DNA of 64,000 bases from Brachionus rotundiformis. Taxonomy: Eukaryota; Rotifera; Eurotatoria; Ploima; Brachionidae. Below are positions 49,135-61,087 of the stretch, in pieces. Position 1 is the first letter of the stretch, and each line of letters opens with the position of its first letter. A model generated the notes under the pieces. The model had not been told where the DNA came from. It worked only from the letters and a program-made list of their open reading frames with translations, and searched no databases. A program made the position numbers and the translations under genes. The stretch is from the NCBI GenBank assembly GCA_016802295.1, contig JAESIW010000200.1:3377052-3441051 (forward strand), in the 5' to 3' direction.

Positions 49135-52100
49135 ATGAATTTTTTATCTCGATACAAGTCGAACACTAGTCGTCAAACTGTTAAAACCAATTTAAATAAT
49201 GAAATTTTGACACATACCACTGCCGCAAGCGCAAATCCGGAATATGTCAACACATCGAACGAATCGATTAAAGACAATCAAAATTCGAACGATGCCAACA
49301 CAATTTCCAATAAACAGAGTATTGTTCTATTCAAGAGTGGCAATTATTCTAAGATGCCAAAAAAAGACAAGAAGCGTCAATCCAAGTCAGCCAGTTCAAT
49401 TCTACGCCAGCTACTGACCTGTGGCGGAGTGGTCGCTAGTTGCTCGGGTACAAATGGCACCAAAAGTTCCGACAATAGTCGTCGGTCATCGCGCTCAGGC
49501 CAAATCGAAATACAAATACCAGACATCATTTTAACTCATCATGTATCTGAAGAAAAAATGTCCTCCTCGATCAAGTCACTCTTGGACAACAAAGCAAGCT
49601 TCTTTTCGGAGCCCAATTTGCCAATTAACCAGTCAAATGATGACCAAATTGTGCCTGAAGATAAACAATTAGTCTTGCCAGTAATAAAGCTAAATGATGA
49701 TTTGTTGACTAGTGAAAATTGTGAAGAGTGTATTGAAGATGATGAGTCCGATGATGAGAATGTAGTTGACGAGAACTTTGACGATTACACTGACGACGAA
49801 GATGAAGAAGAGTTCTCGGCTAAAATAGATGATGAAAACTCATTTCAGAATAATGTGACAAGCATAATTATTGAAGAAGCAGATGATGAGCCTTATCTAA
49901 ATGACACACAAGTGTTTGAAGAAGAGGAATACTCTTTGGAAAAAGAATCCAAGCTAAATGCTAACTTGAGCTCGACAACCATTCCGTCCTTTTCGTTCGA
50001 GATACACTCGGACGATCAGGACAAAAGCGAATCCATTAACAAGTCCGAAGAGCCGGAAGCTGAGACTCAAAAGTCCAAAAGTTGTCCAAAAATGGCCAGC
50101 TACAATTCTAAATTCCTGACTGCCAATAACATACTGACCGACCGCGGATGTCTGGTCAACATAAGAACTGGCAGCTTCAATCTTGGTTGCCAAAGCACTG
50201 CCTCATCTATTTCTTTGTCTCAGGACAAATGTCTCAATGACGAGGAGCTTATCGATTCGCATGAATTTTTCAGCTCGCTACAACATGAAAATAGCGAGTT
50301 TAAAAATTCGGCATCAAACTACTCGTTCAGGAGTTACAATGGTAGCCTTGAGAGCAATGCGCTCAACCTTTTGATACCATTTTTGTTGATTAAAAACCGT
50401 CGCAAAAGCTCCAACTTAAATGACGATAAGTCAAATGAGAATTTGTTTTATAAAAGTGAGCTAAATGAAGATAATACGCTTGGTGTAGGCATGTACACTC
50501 AGCCAAATAGTAATTTGTTATCTGTTTCATGTGGCTCGGACCAGGACCAAATTAGACGCTGTTCACATGATCCAAACATTGAAAAACTTCACAAAACTTA
50601 CATTGAAAATGTAAAGTTGTCCAGTGCTCAGGTTTTCTCGTCAAATAACAACATATATTCATCTACCAGCAAACCAGAAGCTGGAATTGAGAATTCAGCA
50701 ATCAAAAAGAGTGCCAAAAATCCCATCAAGTCTCTTAAATTTAGTGGAAATTTTATCTCCTTGGATAATAATCAAAATTTTAGGAGCTTGCCTGAGAGTG
50801 AAGATAAATTTGCACTCGAGTCGGAAAAAGCCGATGTGCTGAATGAAATTTATAAAGTGGACAAGTGGCTGATTGATAACCGAAATAACCATTTGGTGCA
50901 GAAAAAAGAATTATCTAAAAAAATGATCAAAAAGCTACCATCAATGACAATTAGTGAGGATGAGGATAATTTGAAAAGTGTAGACTCATTGAACAATGCA
51001 AGCAAAACGAAGGTCAACTATTGCGATGATGAAAATGATGAACATTCGAACAGTGTGGACACCAAAGCAAAATACTCATCTGAAACTAATGATTCCGCTA
51101 TTGACATTCGATCTTATGGGTAAATAGACTTGACCAATACAAATTTTTTGATTAATTTTTAAAATCATGTTAAAGAGCCAATAATTTATATCTAATTTAA
51201 AATTATCTATAAAAAAAATTATAAATAAAATATAATTGATGCTTTATTTACTTGGGAAAAAAATTTGCTAAATTTTGTTATAAGTTTAAAAATTTTATAT
51301 TTATTAGTAATCATTTTTCCAAAAATAGCATTAATGAACTAAATAGAAATTTATATAAATTTTCTTATTTTATAAAACATTTTATTTAATTCAAGAAATA
51401 AAAAAAAAATTCTTTAAATTTAAATTTAGAAATTAACTTGAACATTAAAAAATGTGTGAATAACAATATAAATAATGTTTTAATAATTAAAAAAAAGACT
51501 AGACGAAGAATAAAATTTAACTTTATATTTTTATTAAAATAATTTGGGCTAGTTTTTTTAACCCAAATAAGTATGTTTTCTAAACAATCAAAACATTTTT
51601 TAATTAAAAATAATAATAAGAATTTATTAAATTATTAAATTTTATTTCTAGTTCGATATCAACTCTTTCCAAAGCATCATCTAGCAAATCTCGAGTTAAT
51701 TGGCAAAGCTTTAGCAAATGCTATCATTATTATTTTTTCCAATCAATGAATACAACATGGTCAAAATACCAAATCGCAGCCATGTCTCTGGAACAGCTAA
51801 TGGCGCTGAGAAAATTAGCTTTAATTCAATTTTCGAAACTAGTCGAAAGACAGCATTCCAGTATGATAAGGTAGTTTGGTTAATGTAATAATTTTATTAT
51901 ATCTAACATTATCAAATAAAGAACATTTCGACTTTTTTCCAAAAAGAATAGTGCCAATGAATTTCAGCGTGTGTATGATTCAATTGACTCCATGGATCCA
52001 GAAACATCAAGTGCTTCCAAAGTTAAACCTGTTCAAAATTCAAGCCAAATGAACCATTCAAATCCAAACTCTTTGCTCCAAACAAAACTAAAAGAATCTG

Positions 52101-55100
52101 CAATTTTAATCGGAAATCGAAAAGTGAGCAACCACTTGGGAGCCCAAGTGGGACACTATCTATCTAATGAGAGGATAAATACTATGACCAAAAAGAAGCG
52201 CCATAGAAATTCAATAAAAATATCCGATAATCAGCATTTAACTGAATCAGTATTAATAAGCAAAGATGAGAATTCCGTATCCAGCAATCATCTTGAGTTA
52301 ATTGAATCATTGGTCGCAGAAGATACTAAACAAATTCCAAATGTTAAAAAAAAGCTTGTTTTTGGTCTGCCTTTGAGTACTATTATGCAATTGAGTGGTC
52401 AACCTTTGCCACAGCCAATTCTGGAATCAATGCGTTACATAAGAAAAATCGCTCCGACTGAGATTGGTGTCTTCCGCAAAAATGGCAACAAAACTCGAAT
52501 AAAAAAACTCAAAGAGTCAATTGATAATAATGAAGCAATTAATTTTGTTCTCTCTGATTTAACTGTGTTCGATGTAGCTGATACATTAAAACTTTATTTC
52601 CGTGAACTTCCCGAATGTTTAATTACAAACAAATTATCTGATATTCTTCTAGCTAATTATTCAAGTAAGAAAAAAGATTTTTTTTATATAATTTAATATT
52701 TGAAAATCGTATCCTCTAAAAATACAGATTAATTCAAAATAATTGATTTTTACTTGTAGTTTCAGATATTTAATTAAATAATTTAAAAATTTAAAAAAAA
52801 AAAGAGTTAAAATATTAAAGTTGAGTATTTTTTCTAAACTATTTGAAGAGTTATTTTAGATAAATTAATGTTTAATAGAGCTAATTGTTTATTATATATG
52901 ACAATTAAAATTTAAAAGTAAATAACTATTGGTCAATAAATCTCTATTTTGAAATGGCTTATTGGTATATCTTTAAGGAAAGAAATGAGAAAGTAACAAA
53001 AATATATAATTTTAATTAATTATTTAGCATATAAAAATTTAAAATTAATCTTAAATAGGTTTTTTTAGCCTTTATTGTTAATCAAATATATTTTATTATC
53101 AGATCCGATTTTATTTTATTTAAGATATAATGTTAAAAACCTAGAAAAATTTTTTTAATTATTTTTAAAAATCAATTTGGAAATATTTTTTTAATGAAAT
53201 TAATAAAAATTTTACTCAACATAAATGAATTTTTAAGAGATAAGACCTGAAGAAAGAAAGACTACTCTTCAGCAAGTAATGTTATTAATACCAGACGAAA
53301 ATCGTCTAGTTCTACAAACTCTTCTTCTATTTTTAAATGATATTTCCAAACACCATAAAGTCAATCAGGTAATTTTTTATAATTGCATATTTCTTCGGGT
53401 TTATAAAAAAAATCTCTAATTTAAGATGTCTCGAAATAATTTGGCTGTAATATTTAGCCCAGTGATATTTTCAATGAATTTCGATAATAAAAAAAAGAAT
53501 AAACACCTCAAAAATATATCAACACTTCCAGTAAATCTAAATCTTGTTACCAATGAGGCTGTAAATGCTGAAAGTGCTAATCAACAGACCGAAAAAGGTC
53601 CTGATAATGGATTCTCTGCGAATAGGCCTGTTTTTGATATAAAAGAACTCAAAGAAGAAACAAAACAAGAAGAGTCAGAATCAAATCTAAAACAAAATTC
53701 TAATTATGAACTAGGACCAAAACCAAACACAATTGAGATGATTGAGCTTGATTCTAAACATATATCTAAACCAACTGTCCATTTAAGCTCAGCTAATTCG
53801 TCTTCCAAGTTGTCTAATCAATCAAATTTAGACATTAACTCTAACTTAGCACAAATGATAAATTCAAAGCGTAAATATTCAAATCGTTTGAATAAAGCTG
53901 CCAGCACTATTGTTAATTTTCGCACCGAGCTTAGTACAAACAAAACTACAGGTTTTTTCTTTGACTCAGTCAAAGATAACTTGGAAACATTTGAGTATAT
54001 GAACAAAGTTGTCCAATTATGTGTGTCAGATATGATAAAATATTCTATGGAATTGTTCACTGTAAAATTTTAAATAAGAAAAAAAAATTCATATTTATAA
54101 ATTTTAATGTTTATTTATTAAAGGTTCCTATTGAAAACTTTGAAAAGCTAAAACTTTCAGTATCGTTCGGCTCCGAGCCTCATAATTTGGAATATTTTTA
54201 TGACAATCAAACAAAGTGCATCAAACGAGCTGAATTTTTTTCAAATAATATCAAAATTGATAAAACAAATTGGTTTTATTTTGATAAATTTGAAGATGTA
54301 TCGATATATTACTTTAAGAATGATATTCTATATCAAAGTTTGCTTAAAAATGTAGAGTCTGGTTTGCCTTATTCAGGCAATCAATCAGTAACTAATTCCG
54401 TCACAATTCAATTAAACGATTCGGTTCCTACTCTAGCAGGTAGCGAAGCTTTTGAGAGCGTTCAGTCGTCCTTTGCTATTCCACAGCAAAATGAAAGTTT
54501 TAATGATAAGTTAAAACTTTGGAAATGCTGTACTTTGATCAAATGCCAAAATTTAACTCTTGAGAATATATTGACAAGGATCAAAGATGAAAGGTAAGCA
54601 ACAAGAATATACAAAATAGGAAATTAAAATAATTTTAAATAGAATAATAAAAAAGATTAATAAATTGGGGACTTATCTGAATTTTAAATACCTACGGTTC
54701 TTTTTTAGAATCATTTTAAAATTTCATATTCTTTTAAATTTTTAAATTCATAAATAAAATACTTGACAATAAAAGAATATTATAATAGAATATTTATAAG
54801 ATTTTTTAATTAGTTAAAAATAAATTTTATATCGTAAATAGAAAATTGTGGGATGATGATTTCCGAGATGGGAAATTGGTTGAAAAATTGGACGATCAAA
54901 CGGAATTATATCGCTATGTAATTTCCTTTATGCCACCGCATCCATCGAGAGATTTCTTTGAAATAAGGTACAAGAATTTTTAATATTCTTTAATAAATTA
55001 TACAAGATTTTAATTATTTTATCATATTTAGACATTTTAGTATTCAAGAAGGTGATAATCAAACTGTAATATTGACAAGTACTTCTGTTAAACATCAAGC

Positions 55101-55372
55101 TGGTAATAAGCTCGTAGGAGACATTCGATCTAATTTGATTATTTCCAAATATGTTATCGAAAAATTAATATCAACAGATACCATGACCACATTTAAAATT
55201 ACTCATTACATTAAAATGGACTATAAGTAATAAGTACTTAGAAATAACTTGAATTTGTTTAACAATTACTCTTTTAAGGGGCTTTACAATGGAATTTTAT
55301 AACAAAACTTTTGGATACATGATGGCTAGACTGCTTTATAATTTAAAAATTTCACTGCTTAACTCTGATTAA
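49135..55372 (+). CDS. DLC1/STARD-family RhoGAP-START protein
   Basis: GTPase-activating protein for Rho, related to vertebrate DLC1/STARD13/STARD8 and fly crossveinless-c. Exons: 49135-51119, 51652-51870, 51922-52664, 53238-53368, 53426-54061, 54124-54593, 54842-54967, 55032-55226, 55279-55372. All are in phase (1532 residues). The first 735 residues are Ser-rich and acidic with no SAM domain. Then come VNWQSFSK and MALRKLALIQFSKLVER, the DLC pre-GAP segment. RhoGAP runs from about 876 (VFGLPLSTIMQLSGQPLPQP, IGVFRKNG with the arginine finger, LKLYFRELPECLITNKLS, LLIPDENRLVLQTLL, MSRNNLAVIFSPV). START runs from about 1320 to 1525 (KLWDDDFRDGKLVEKLD, YVISFMPPHPSRDFFEIR, GNKLVGDIRSNLIISKYVIE, GFTMEFYNKTFGYMMARLL). 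Adhesion and cytoskeleton control is inferred from the family. Confidence 0.93.
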
Positions 55373-55995
55373 TTGCGAGTTACTGATTGAGATGGTGTTA
55401 AATTTGAGCTCTATCTCAAGAATTGAAATTTCTTGTAAAAAAAGAAGCTTATCGTAAAAATTCATAAATATTATGAATATAAAATTTTTATTTAATTTGT
55501 TAATTTCCATTTTTATTCATCAATATCTTTACTTTTTATGTTTAAGCTTTTTTTATTTATGGTCAAAATTTTTTGTTTATTAGTCATTTTCCAATATTTT
55601 GTTATTATGTATAATTGATTTTTGTTTATATAGCCAAAGACAGTAAATGTAAATAGACTTTTCAAGCTAAAACTTTCTGTTGATTGGGAACAAGTGCTGT
55701 TTAGATTCTATGTTATGCGTTTTACATTGTTATGGATTTATTGTTATGTTAAAATTATTTTCTTAATTTGATATATTATCACAGATTTAGGATCCAATTA
55801 ATGAAAAATGCTTTTTCTATTTATGTTGAAGTCATTATTTAATAAATGATTAAAAATAGATTTTTTTAATTAATTTTTCTATCCGTAATAACTTACTTGA
55901 AAACTAATGATTTTTAAGATAGATATTTATTAATAGAAAATCTTGAAATTGACTATCTAGCAATAAGATATTTTAATTTCAGATTAGCAAAATTA

Positions 55996-56555
55996 TCATT
56001 AAATTAATAATAATAATAATATGAGCCACAACAGGCATAACCCGTAGAGCAAGACTAACAGTCTCACTATGGTAGCTAAAACGAGCTACGAAACCTAAAA
56101 TAAATGACTAAAAAGACTAAGATTGTTTAATTTAAGTTGATTAGACGCTAAAAAATCATCCAGTTTCTTTTTAAAATTGTCTTTTTTGAATTTGCTGCCA
56201 ATACTTCAGATGGTAATTTATTCCAGTTATCAACTACTCGATTTAAAATTAAATGCTCCCTTTGACTTATTTTTGTGTGTTGCTTTACTAGTCTATGCTT
56301 ATGGCCACGGATGTTACCAGCTGGGCCGTCCGACAATAATGAACTCGTCAGATTACTCAGATTATGCCAGTCAACTTTGCTATAACCTTTACTAATCTTG
56401 TAGTATTCAAAAAGATCACCTCTCTCTCCTCACTTTTAGGGTAGTTAGTCCTAGTTTTTTTAGCCTCTCTTCATAGATAAGGCGACAGCAGGACTTGACA
56501 AGCTTCGTTTCCCTCACTTGAACTTTTTCCAAAATATTGATTCAATATTAAAAAT
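55996..56555 (-). mobile_element. 5'-truncated non-LTR retrotransposon fragment (CR1/Jockey-like), dead
   Basis: Read on the minus strand, this is the C-terminal end of a LINE ORF2. KLVKSCCRLIYEERLKKLG and LTTLKVRRER are followed, after a two-base deletion in a GA run near 56425, by GDLFEYYKISKGYSKVDW. Then come SDGPAGNIRGHKHRLVKQ and RVVDNWNKLPSEVLAANS, ending at a stop at 56148. This RGD-L, NIRGH, RVVxxWNxLP order is typical of the tail of CR1/L2/Jockey-type elements. A 3' UTR follows with a GTAGCT/AGCTAC stem-loop (56072-56089) and an (ATT)n tail at 56005-56022. The truncated 5' end and the frameshift show that it is inactive. Local GC is higher than in the surroundings. Confidence 0.85.
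56005..56022 (-). repeat. (ATT)n 3' tail of the LINE fragment
   Basis: Short trinucleotide run that reads ATTATTATT on the strand of the element, directly after its 3' UTR. This is where microsatellite tails of CR1/L2-like elements lie, and it marks the 3' end of the insertion. Confidence 0.7.
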
Positions 56556-56802
56556 AGGTTAATAATTTTAATTTTCTAGCCATGAGCCTAATATCTTAAA
56601 GTTTTTTAAATTTAATTAAATTTTTTAAAATCTTATTCGAATAAAGTGAGATTTAATTTTAAAATTTAAATTTTATATGCAAATAAGCTACCTTTAAAAT
56701 TTATATGGATAAACAATTTATTTTAAATTAAGTTAAATTTTAACAAAAAAAGCTGCTCATAAATAATAGATTAAAAATGCTATGTCTATTTAAAAAAAAA
56801 TC

Positions 56803-59800
56803 TTAAATAGAGAACAATTTTTTTAACTTATCTCCGTTCTCAATTTTTGCAATTAGTTCGAGCAGCATTTGCTTCTGATCTTTGTTAATAAACAACTTGG
56901 TAACCTCAAATCTCTGTGTTTTTGTAATAGATTCCAAATAGTCAAATATGTTGAACTTTGTGGTTAATTCTTCATTTGCCAATTTATAAACACATTTTAT
57001 TAATTTGCTCAGCATATCATCATCTAATTTAGAACCGATAAATTTATGCAATTGCTTTGGATCAACATTAGCAATTAGTTTAGTGTAATTTTCCAAGTCA
57101 GTGGGACTTATTGAGTTCCATGCTTGCAAAAACTCGTATCCATTAGTGATTGATGAAAAATCATATATTTTTTTCGGAATATTTATTATGGTTGATGGTT
57201 GAACTGTTGTTTTAAGAGTTGATTTACTCCCGGTTTCTGGTTTAACTTGAACATTTTCGCTGATTTCTTCAATTTTAATTTTTTTCTCACCAACAATTTT
57301 ATTGTCCTTTACCAAAATTTCCAAATTTTTCAATTCATCCTTTGCAATTTGATTATTGGATTCAATATACAAAATTTTCTTCAAATCATTAATAGCTGAT
57401 TCCAGCTCTTTTTTGTCCTTGTAAGCCAACGCACGTCGATACAAAGCCTTTACATTGTTAGGCTCTTTATCAAGTACAAAGGAAGTGTCCTTTATTGCAA
57501 GATCAGGCTGTTTAAGTTTTACATAACAAAGTGATCTATTTGAATAGGCAACAATGTTTTCTTTATTTAAATCGATACATTTCGAATAAAATTCACAAGC
57601 TTTTTCGTAGTTATTATTTTTAAAAAATTCATTTCCTTTTACCTTAAAATCTTCGTATAATTGTTGCGGATTTTTTTCTATTTTCTCTTCCTTAACCTGT
57701 GGTATTTGATTCTTCACTTTATCCATTTTGCCATTTTCTTTTAATATACTCTTCACTCTATTAAAATTTGATTGAACATTTTTAAATTTATTATCTATTT
57801 TCATTAATGTTTCATAATTTCTAAATGCTTCCTCATACTTTTCCATCATTTCTAGTGAATAGGCTTTTTTAAACAGAAGCTTGCATTTTAAATTTACATT
57901 TTCTTCGACCAACTCTAAACCAGAATCACAGTCGTTTATACATTTTTTATAGTCACAGATATTTTGATAACTTGTAGCCCTGTTGTTAAATAACACACAC
58001 AAATTTTGGTTTACTTCAAATAAGTGATCGGATTTTTTTTTAAATTCTTCTAAAAGATCAATCGATTTAGTATAGTAATCAACTGCTTCTGCATATTGAC
58101 CATTGGTAAAATAAGAAGCTGCTTTATCTTTGCTTTGAACTATTGGTTCAGGCAATTCAAATTTTTTCTCTTCTAAAACTGGTTCTTTGGTTATTTCTTG
58201 GTCAAGTTTCACTGAAGTCTGAACTTGTTCAGTAGAATTTAGGCTACTTTTAACATTATCATCAGATTTAATAGCATCAACAGCCTGATCTTCTTCTTCT
58301 GAGTCACTTTCAACTTCAGCAATTGGTATTTTTTTATTCTCATCCTCCGATTCTTCTTCACTTCCATCGGTTTCCTCAATTTGAAGTCTCTTACCACCAG
58401 CTGATTTTAATTTTTCAATTTCTTCTTGATGTTTTCTTAAGTCAGCGTCAATTTGAATTTTCAATTCCTTAAATTTTTAAATAAATTTTCAACTTGTTCA
58501 GAAACAATTTCTGCATGTTACTTTGGCTTTTTTGTCTGTAGAATCCAAAGCTAGACACTTGTCAATATCAATCTTAGCTTTTTCATAATTCCTTTGCTTG
58601 TGTAAAGCAGTGGCGCGTCTCAATAGCGCCTTAAAATTGTCCTTTTCGTGTTTTAATACTTCATTACAATCTTGGACTGCTTTTTCCCAATTTTCCAGCT
58701 TAATATCTTTTAATTGTTTATTTAAATAGGACAAAGAGACATTTTTTATCATTAAATTACAAGCTAATGCTCGATTATTATACGAGGCTGCAGTGGGTAA
58801 ATATTTGATGCTTCTAGTGTAATAAGTTACGGCTTCTTGATAACAAGCGGCTGCAAACGCTTCGTTTCCTTTACACTTTTCTTGGTCAGCTTTCAAAGTT
58901 TTTTCAGACTCATCCAAATCTATGTAAATATTGAAAATTTAATAAAAAAATCAATTATCTTAAAATTTTTCTGCTTATTTTAGAATTTTTGGTTCTTAGC
59001 AAATAAATTATTTATCATTGAAGTTTAAATTTATCTTTTTTACAATTAATTTAAATTAAACAATTGAATTAACTTAAAATCATAATTTATTCCAAAAAAA
59101 AATTGATTAATATTCTATTTTTAATGTGTATGTTAAGTCAAATCTACGTATCAACTAGAGGTCAAATATTTTACAAAACGAACTACTAAAAATACTATCT
59201 TATTTAAATTAAAATTTAATTCTTAGTTTTCTTATACTAATATAAAAACACTGATCATATAATCTTGGCTAAAATTAACGTTCTTACTTTCTGTGTTTAT
59301 GTCTTTTGGCAAGTCTTTGATCAAAGCCTTTGAAAAATTTTTGCCATTGTTCACCACAGTCTTATCACTAGCTTCTCTATAAACTGTCTCTACATTTTCT
59401 TTTTCATCTAGCTCTTTATCAATTTGTTTCTCAATTCTTTAAAACATATTTCTAATAAAAAATAAGCTTATCCAAATTAAGATGAAGCTAACTTTTCCCA
59501 TTCTCGGTAATCTTTTGGCTTAACTGATTTCTTTGTACCATTGGTATTTTTTATTTCCTTGAGGAAAAAAAATACTTTGATATAATTAATTAAAATTAAA
59601 TTTATACTTGTGTAAGGGGTTTGGCAGTGTTTTTTCCTGATGTAATTATATTCGATTGCTTGGTCGACCTAATCGGAGGTTCCGTTTCTTCATTTGAAGT
59701 TTTGGTTTTGCAAATAACTTTCTTTTCCAAATTTGGTATTTCTTTCACAAAATTCTAAATTTAAATAAATGGCTTAAAAATTTGTTGATCTCTTTTCAAA

Positions 59801-60195
59801 ATTTACCAGAATATCACTGTCTATCATCTCTTGTTCGCTTTTGCTTAATGCTTGCTTAGTAAAAATTGGAAGGTCTTTTCTCAGAACACGACTAGAGATA
59901 AAATTAGTTAAGTTGATTAGCATCTTTCAACCAAAATATACCTGTTAGGAGAGAGTGTTTTTATTTTATTATAAACATAGTTTTCCAAATCAGGATACTT
60001 TCCTTCGGCACCAGAACTTGATAAATTATCAGTAATGTTAGAAAAGATGGTAAATTTTAAAACCTACACTAGAACACGGTATATTTTTTCCAATTCTTTT
60101 ACATTCTGACACTTTTCCACATATTTAAAGTCCAAATTTTCCAGTGGAATATCGTGTTTTTTTCTACTGTCTGTCAAAAAATCAACATCGGTCAT
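56803..60195 (-). CDS. SPAG1: Sperm-associated antigen 1, TPR dynein-arm assembly factor
   Basis: Cytosolic TPR co-chaperone for assembly of ciliary dynein arms. Exons: 60195-60068, 60016-59942, 59891-59807, 59754-59608, 59557-59493, 59436-59288, 58919-58761, 58706-58522, 58467-56803. All are in phase (885 residues, human 926). The N-terminus is IPLENLDFKYVEKCQNVKEL, then SGAEGKYPDLENYV, SRVLRKDLP and KPKDYREWEK, all close to vertebrate SPAG1. TPR block 1 is at about 220-330 (CKGNEAFAAACYQEAVTYYT). An acidic stretch precedes block 2 at about 440-560 and block 3 at about 600-720 (KGNEFFKNNNYEKACEFYSK). The RPAP3-C-type domain closes the protein (about 763-885). The 54-nt intron at 58707-58760 has no stop and splits block 1; removing it restores NNRALAYIKLENW. 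The presence of SPAG1 implies motile cilia. Confidence 0.94.
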
Positions 60196-61087
60196 TTTTT
60201 AGAAAATTTAGCTGATTAAACTCGGAAAAATCTATTCTTAAATACTTCAAATAATATTTATTTTTCTAGAATTTTAAATTTAAAAAAAATCTTATTAGTA
60301 CATGTATAGAATTAGTTTGAATTTTCAAAGTTAACTTGAGATTAGTTTTAGTTTCTATAGAAACACTTAAGTCCAATAACTAGACAATATTGAATATGAG
60401 CATTTGTTAGCATTAATTCGCATCAGAAATAGCGTTCGATTTAACAAAACTTGTAAAATAAAGATCATTAAAAAAAAAAAGTTTTTCTTTTTTAATATTT
60501 TCATTTATTTAATTTCTAAGTTAAATTTTATCAAAAGGTCGAAATAAATTTTTAACAGAACTAAATGTGTGTTTTAATTGAATGAAAACTAATTAAGATA
60601 AATTACACTGGACAAGTTTAAGAGGTCATAATAGTTTAAACTAAAATTGTTTAATTTTTTACAATATATATGCTTGGATTAAAAAAACAAAAAAAATATT
60701 TTTCTACACATTAATCTAAGAGGAATTTTCTATTAAAATTGTGCATTCCAACTCTAAAAAGCACAACTCGATAATAATCATTTAATTATTCAAAATTTTA
60801 AAGTCCAAGTGAAATATTGCTAAAGTACTGCTCATAAATTACATTTAATTTGGTCGATTCTAGGCCAATATTTTACATCAAGAATCGGCAAGACCTTGAT
60901 ATTTCAGCATTAAAAACATATTAAGCAAAAATTGTCGAACCATTAAATATAATTTATTCTCTTAATTCATTTCCCTATAAATTCTTTAAAAATCTTCAAA
61001 TTATAAGAATAAAATTTATTTTTAAAGTTAACTTTGTCTATTAAACAAAAATTTTTCTAGATACATAAGTCAAATAATTAGTTTAAA
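60196..61087. other. Divergent intergenic region between SPAG1 and the SLC5-like gene
   Basis: 892 bp between two divergent starts, AT-rich. It should hold both promoters. No TATA box or RNA gene could be assigned with confidence. Confidence 0.5.

Larger units (their letters stand above)
55373..56802. other. Intergenic region holding a LINE remnant
   Basis: 1.4 kb between the RhoGAP-START gene (+) and the SPAG1 stop (-). Apart from the retroelement fragment at about 55996-56555 it is AT-rich 3' UTR and spacer sequence. Confidence 0.6.

Noticed and set aside
56148..56336. Intact small minus-strand gene of 62 residues
   Set aside because: It is the C-terminal end of LINE ORF2. The reading continues upstream across a frameshift with typical retroelement motifs.
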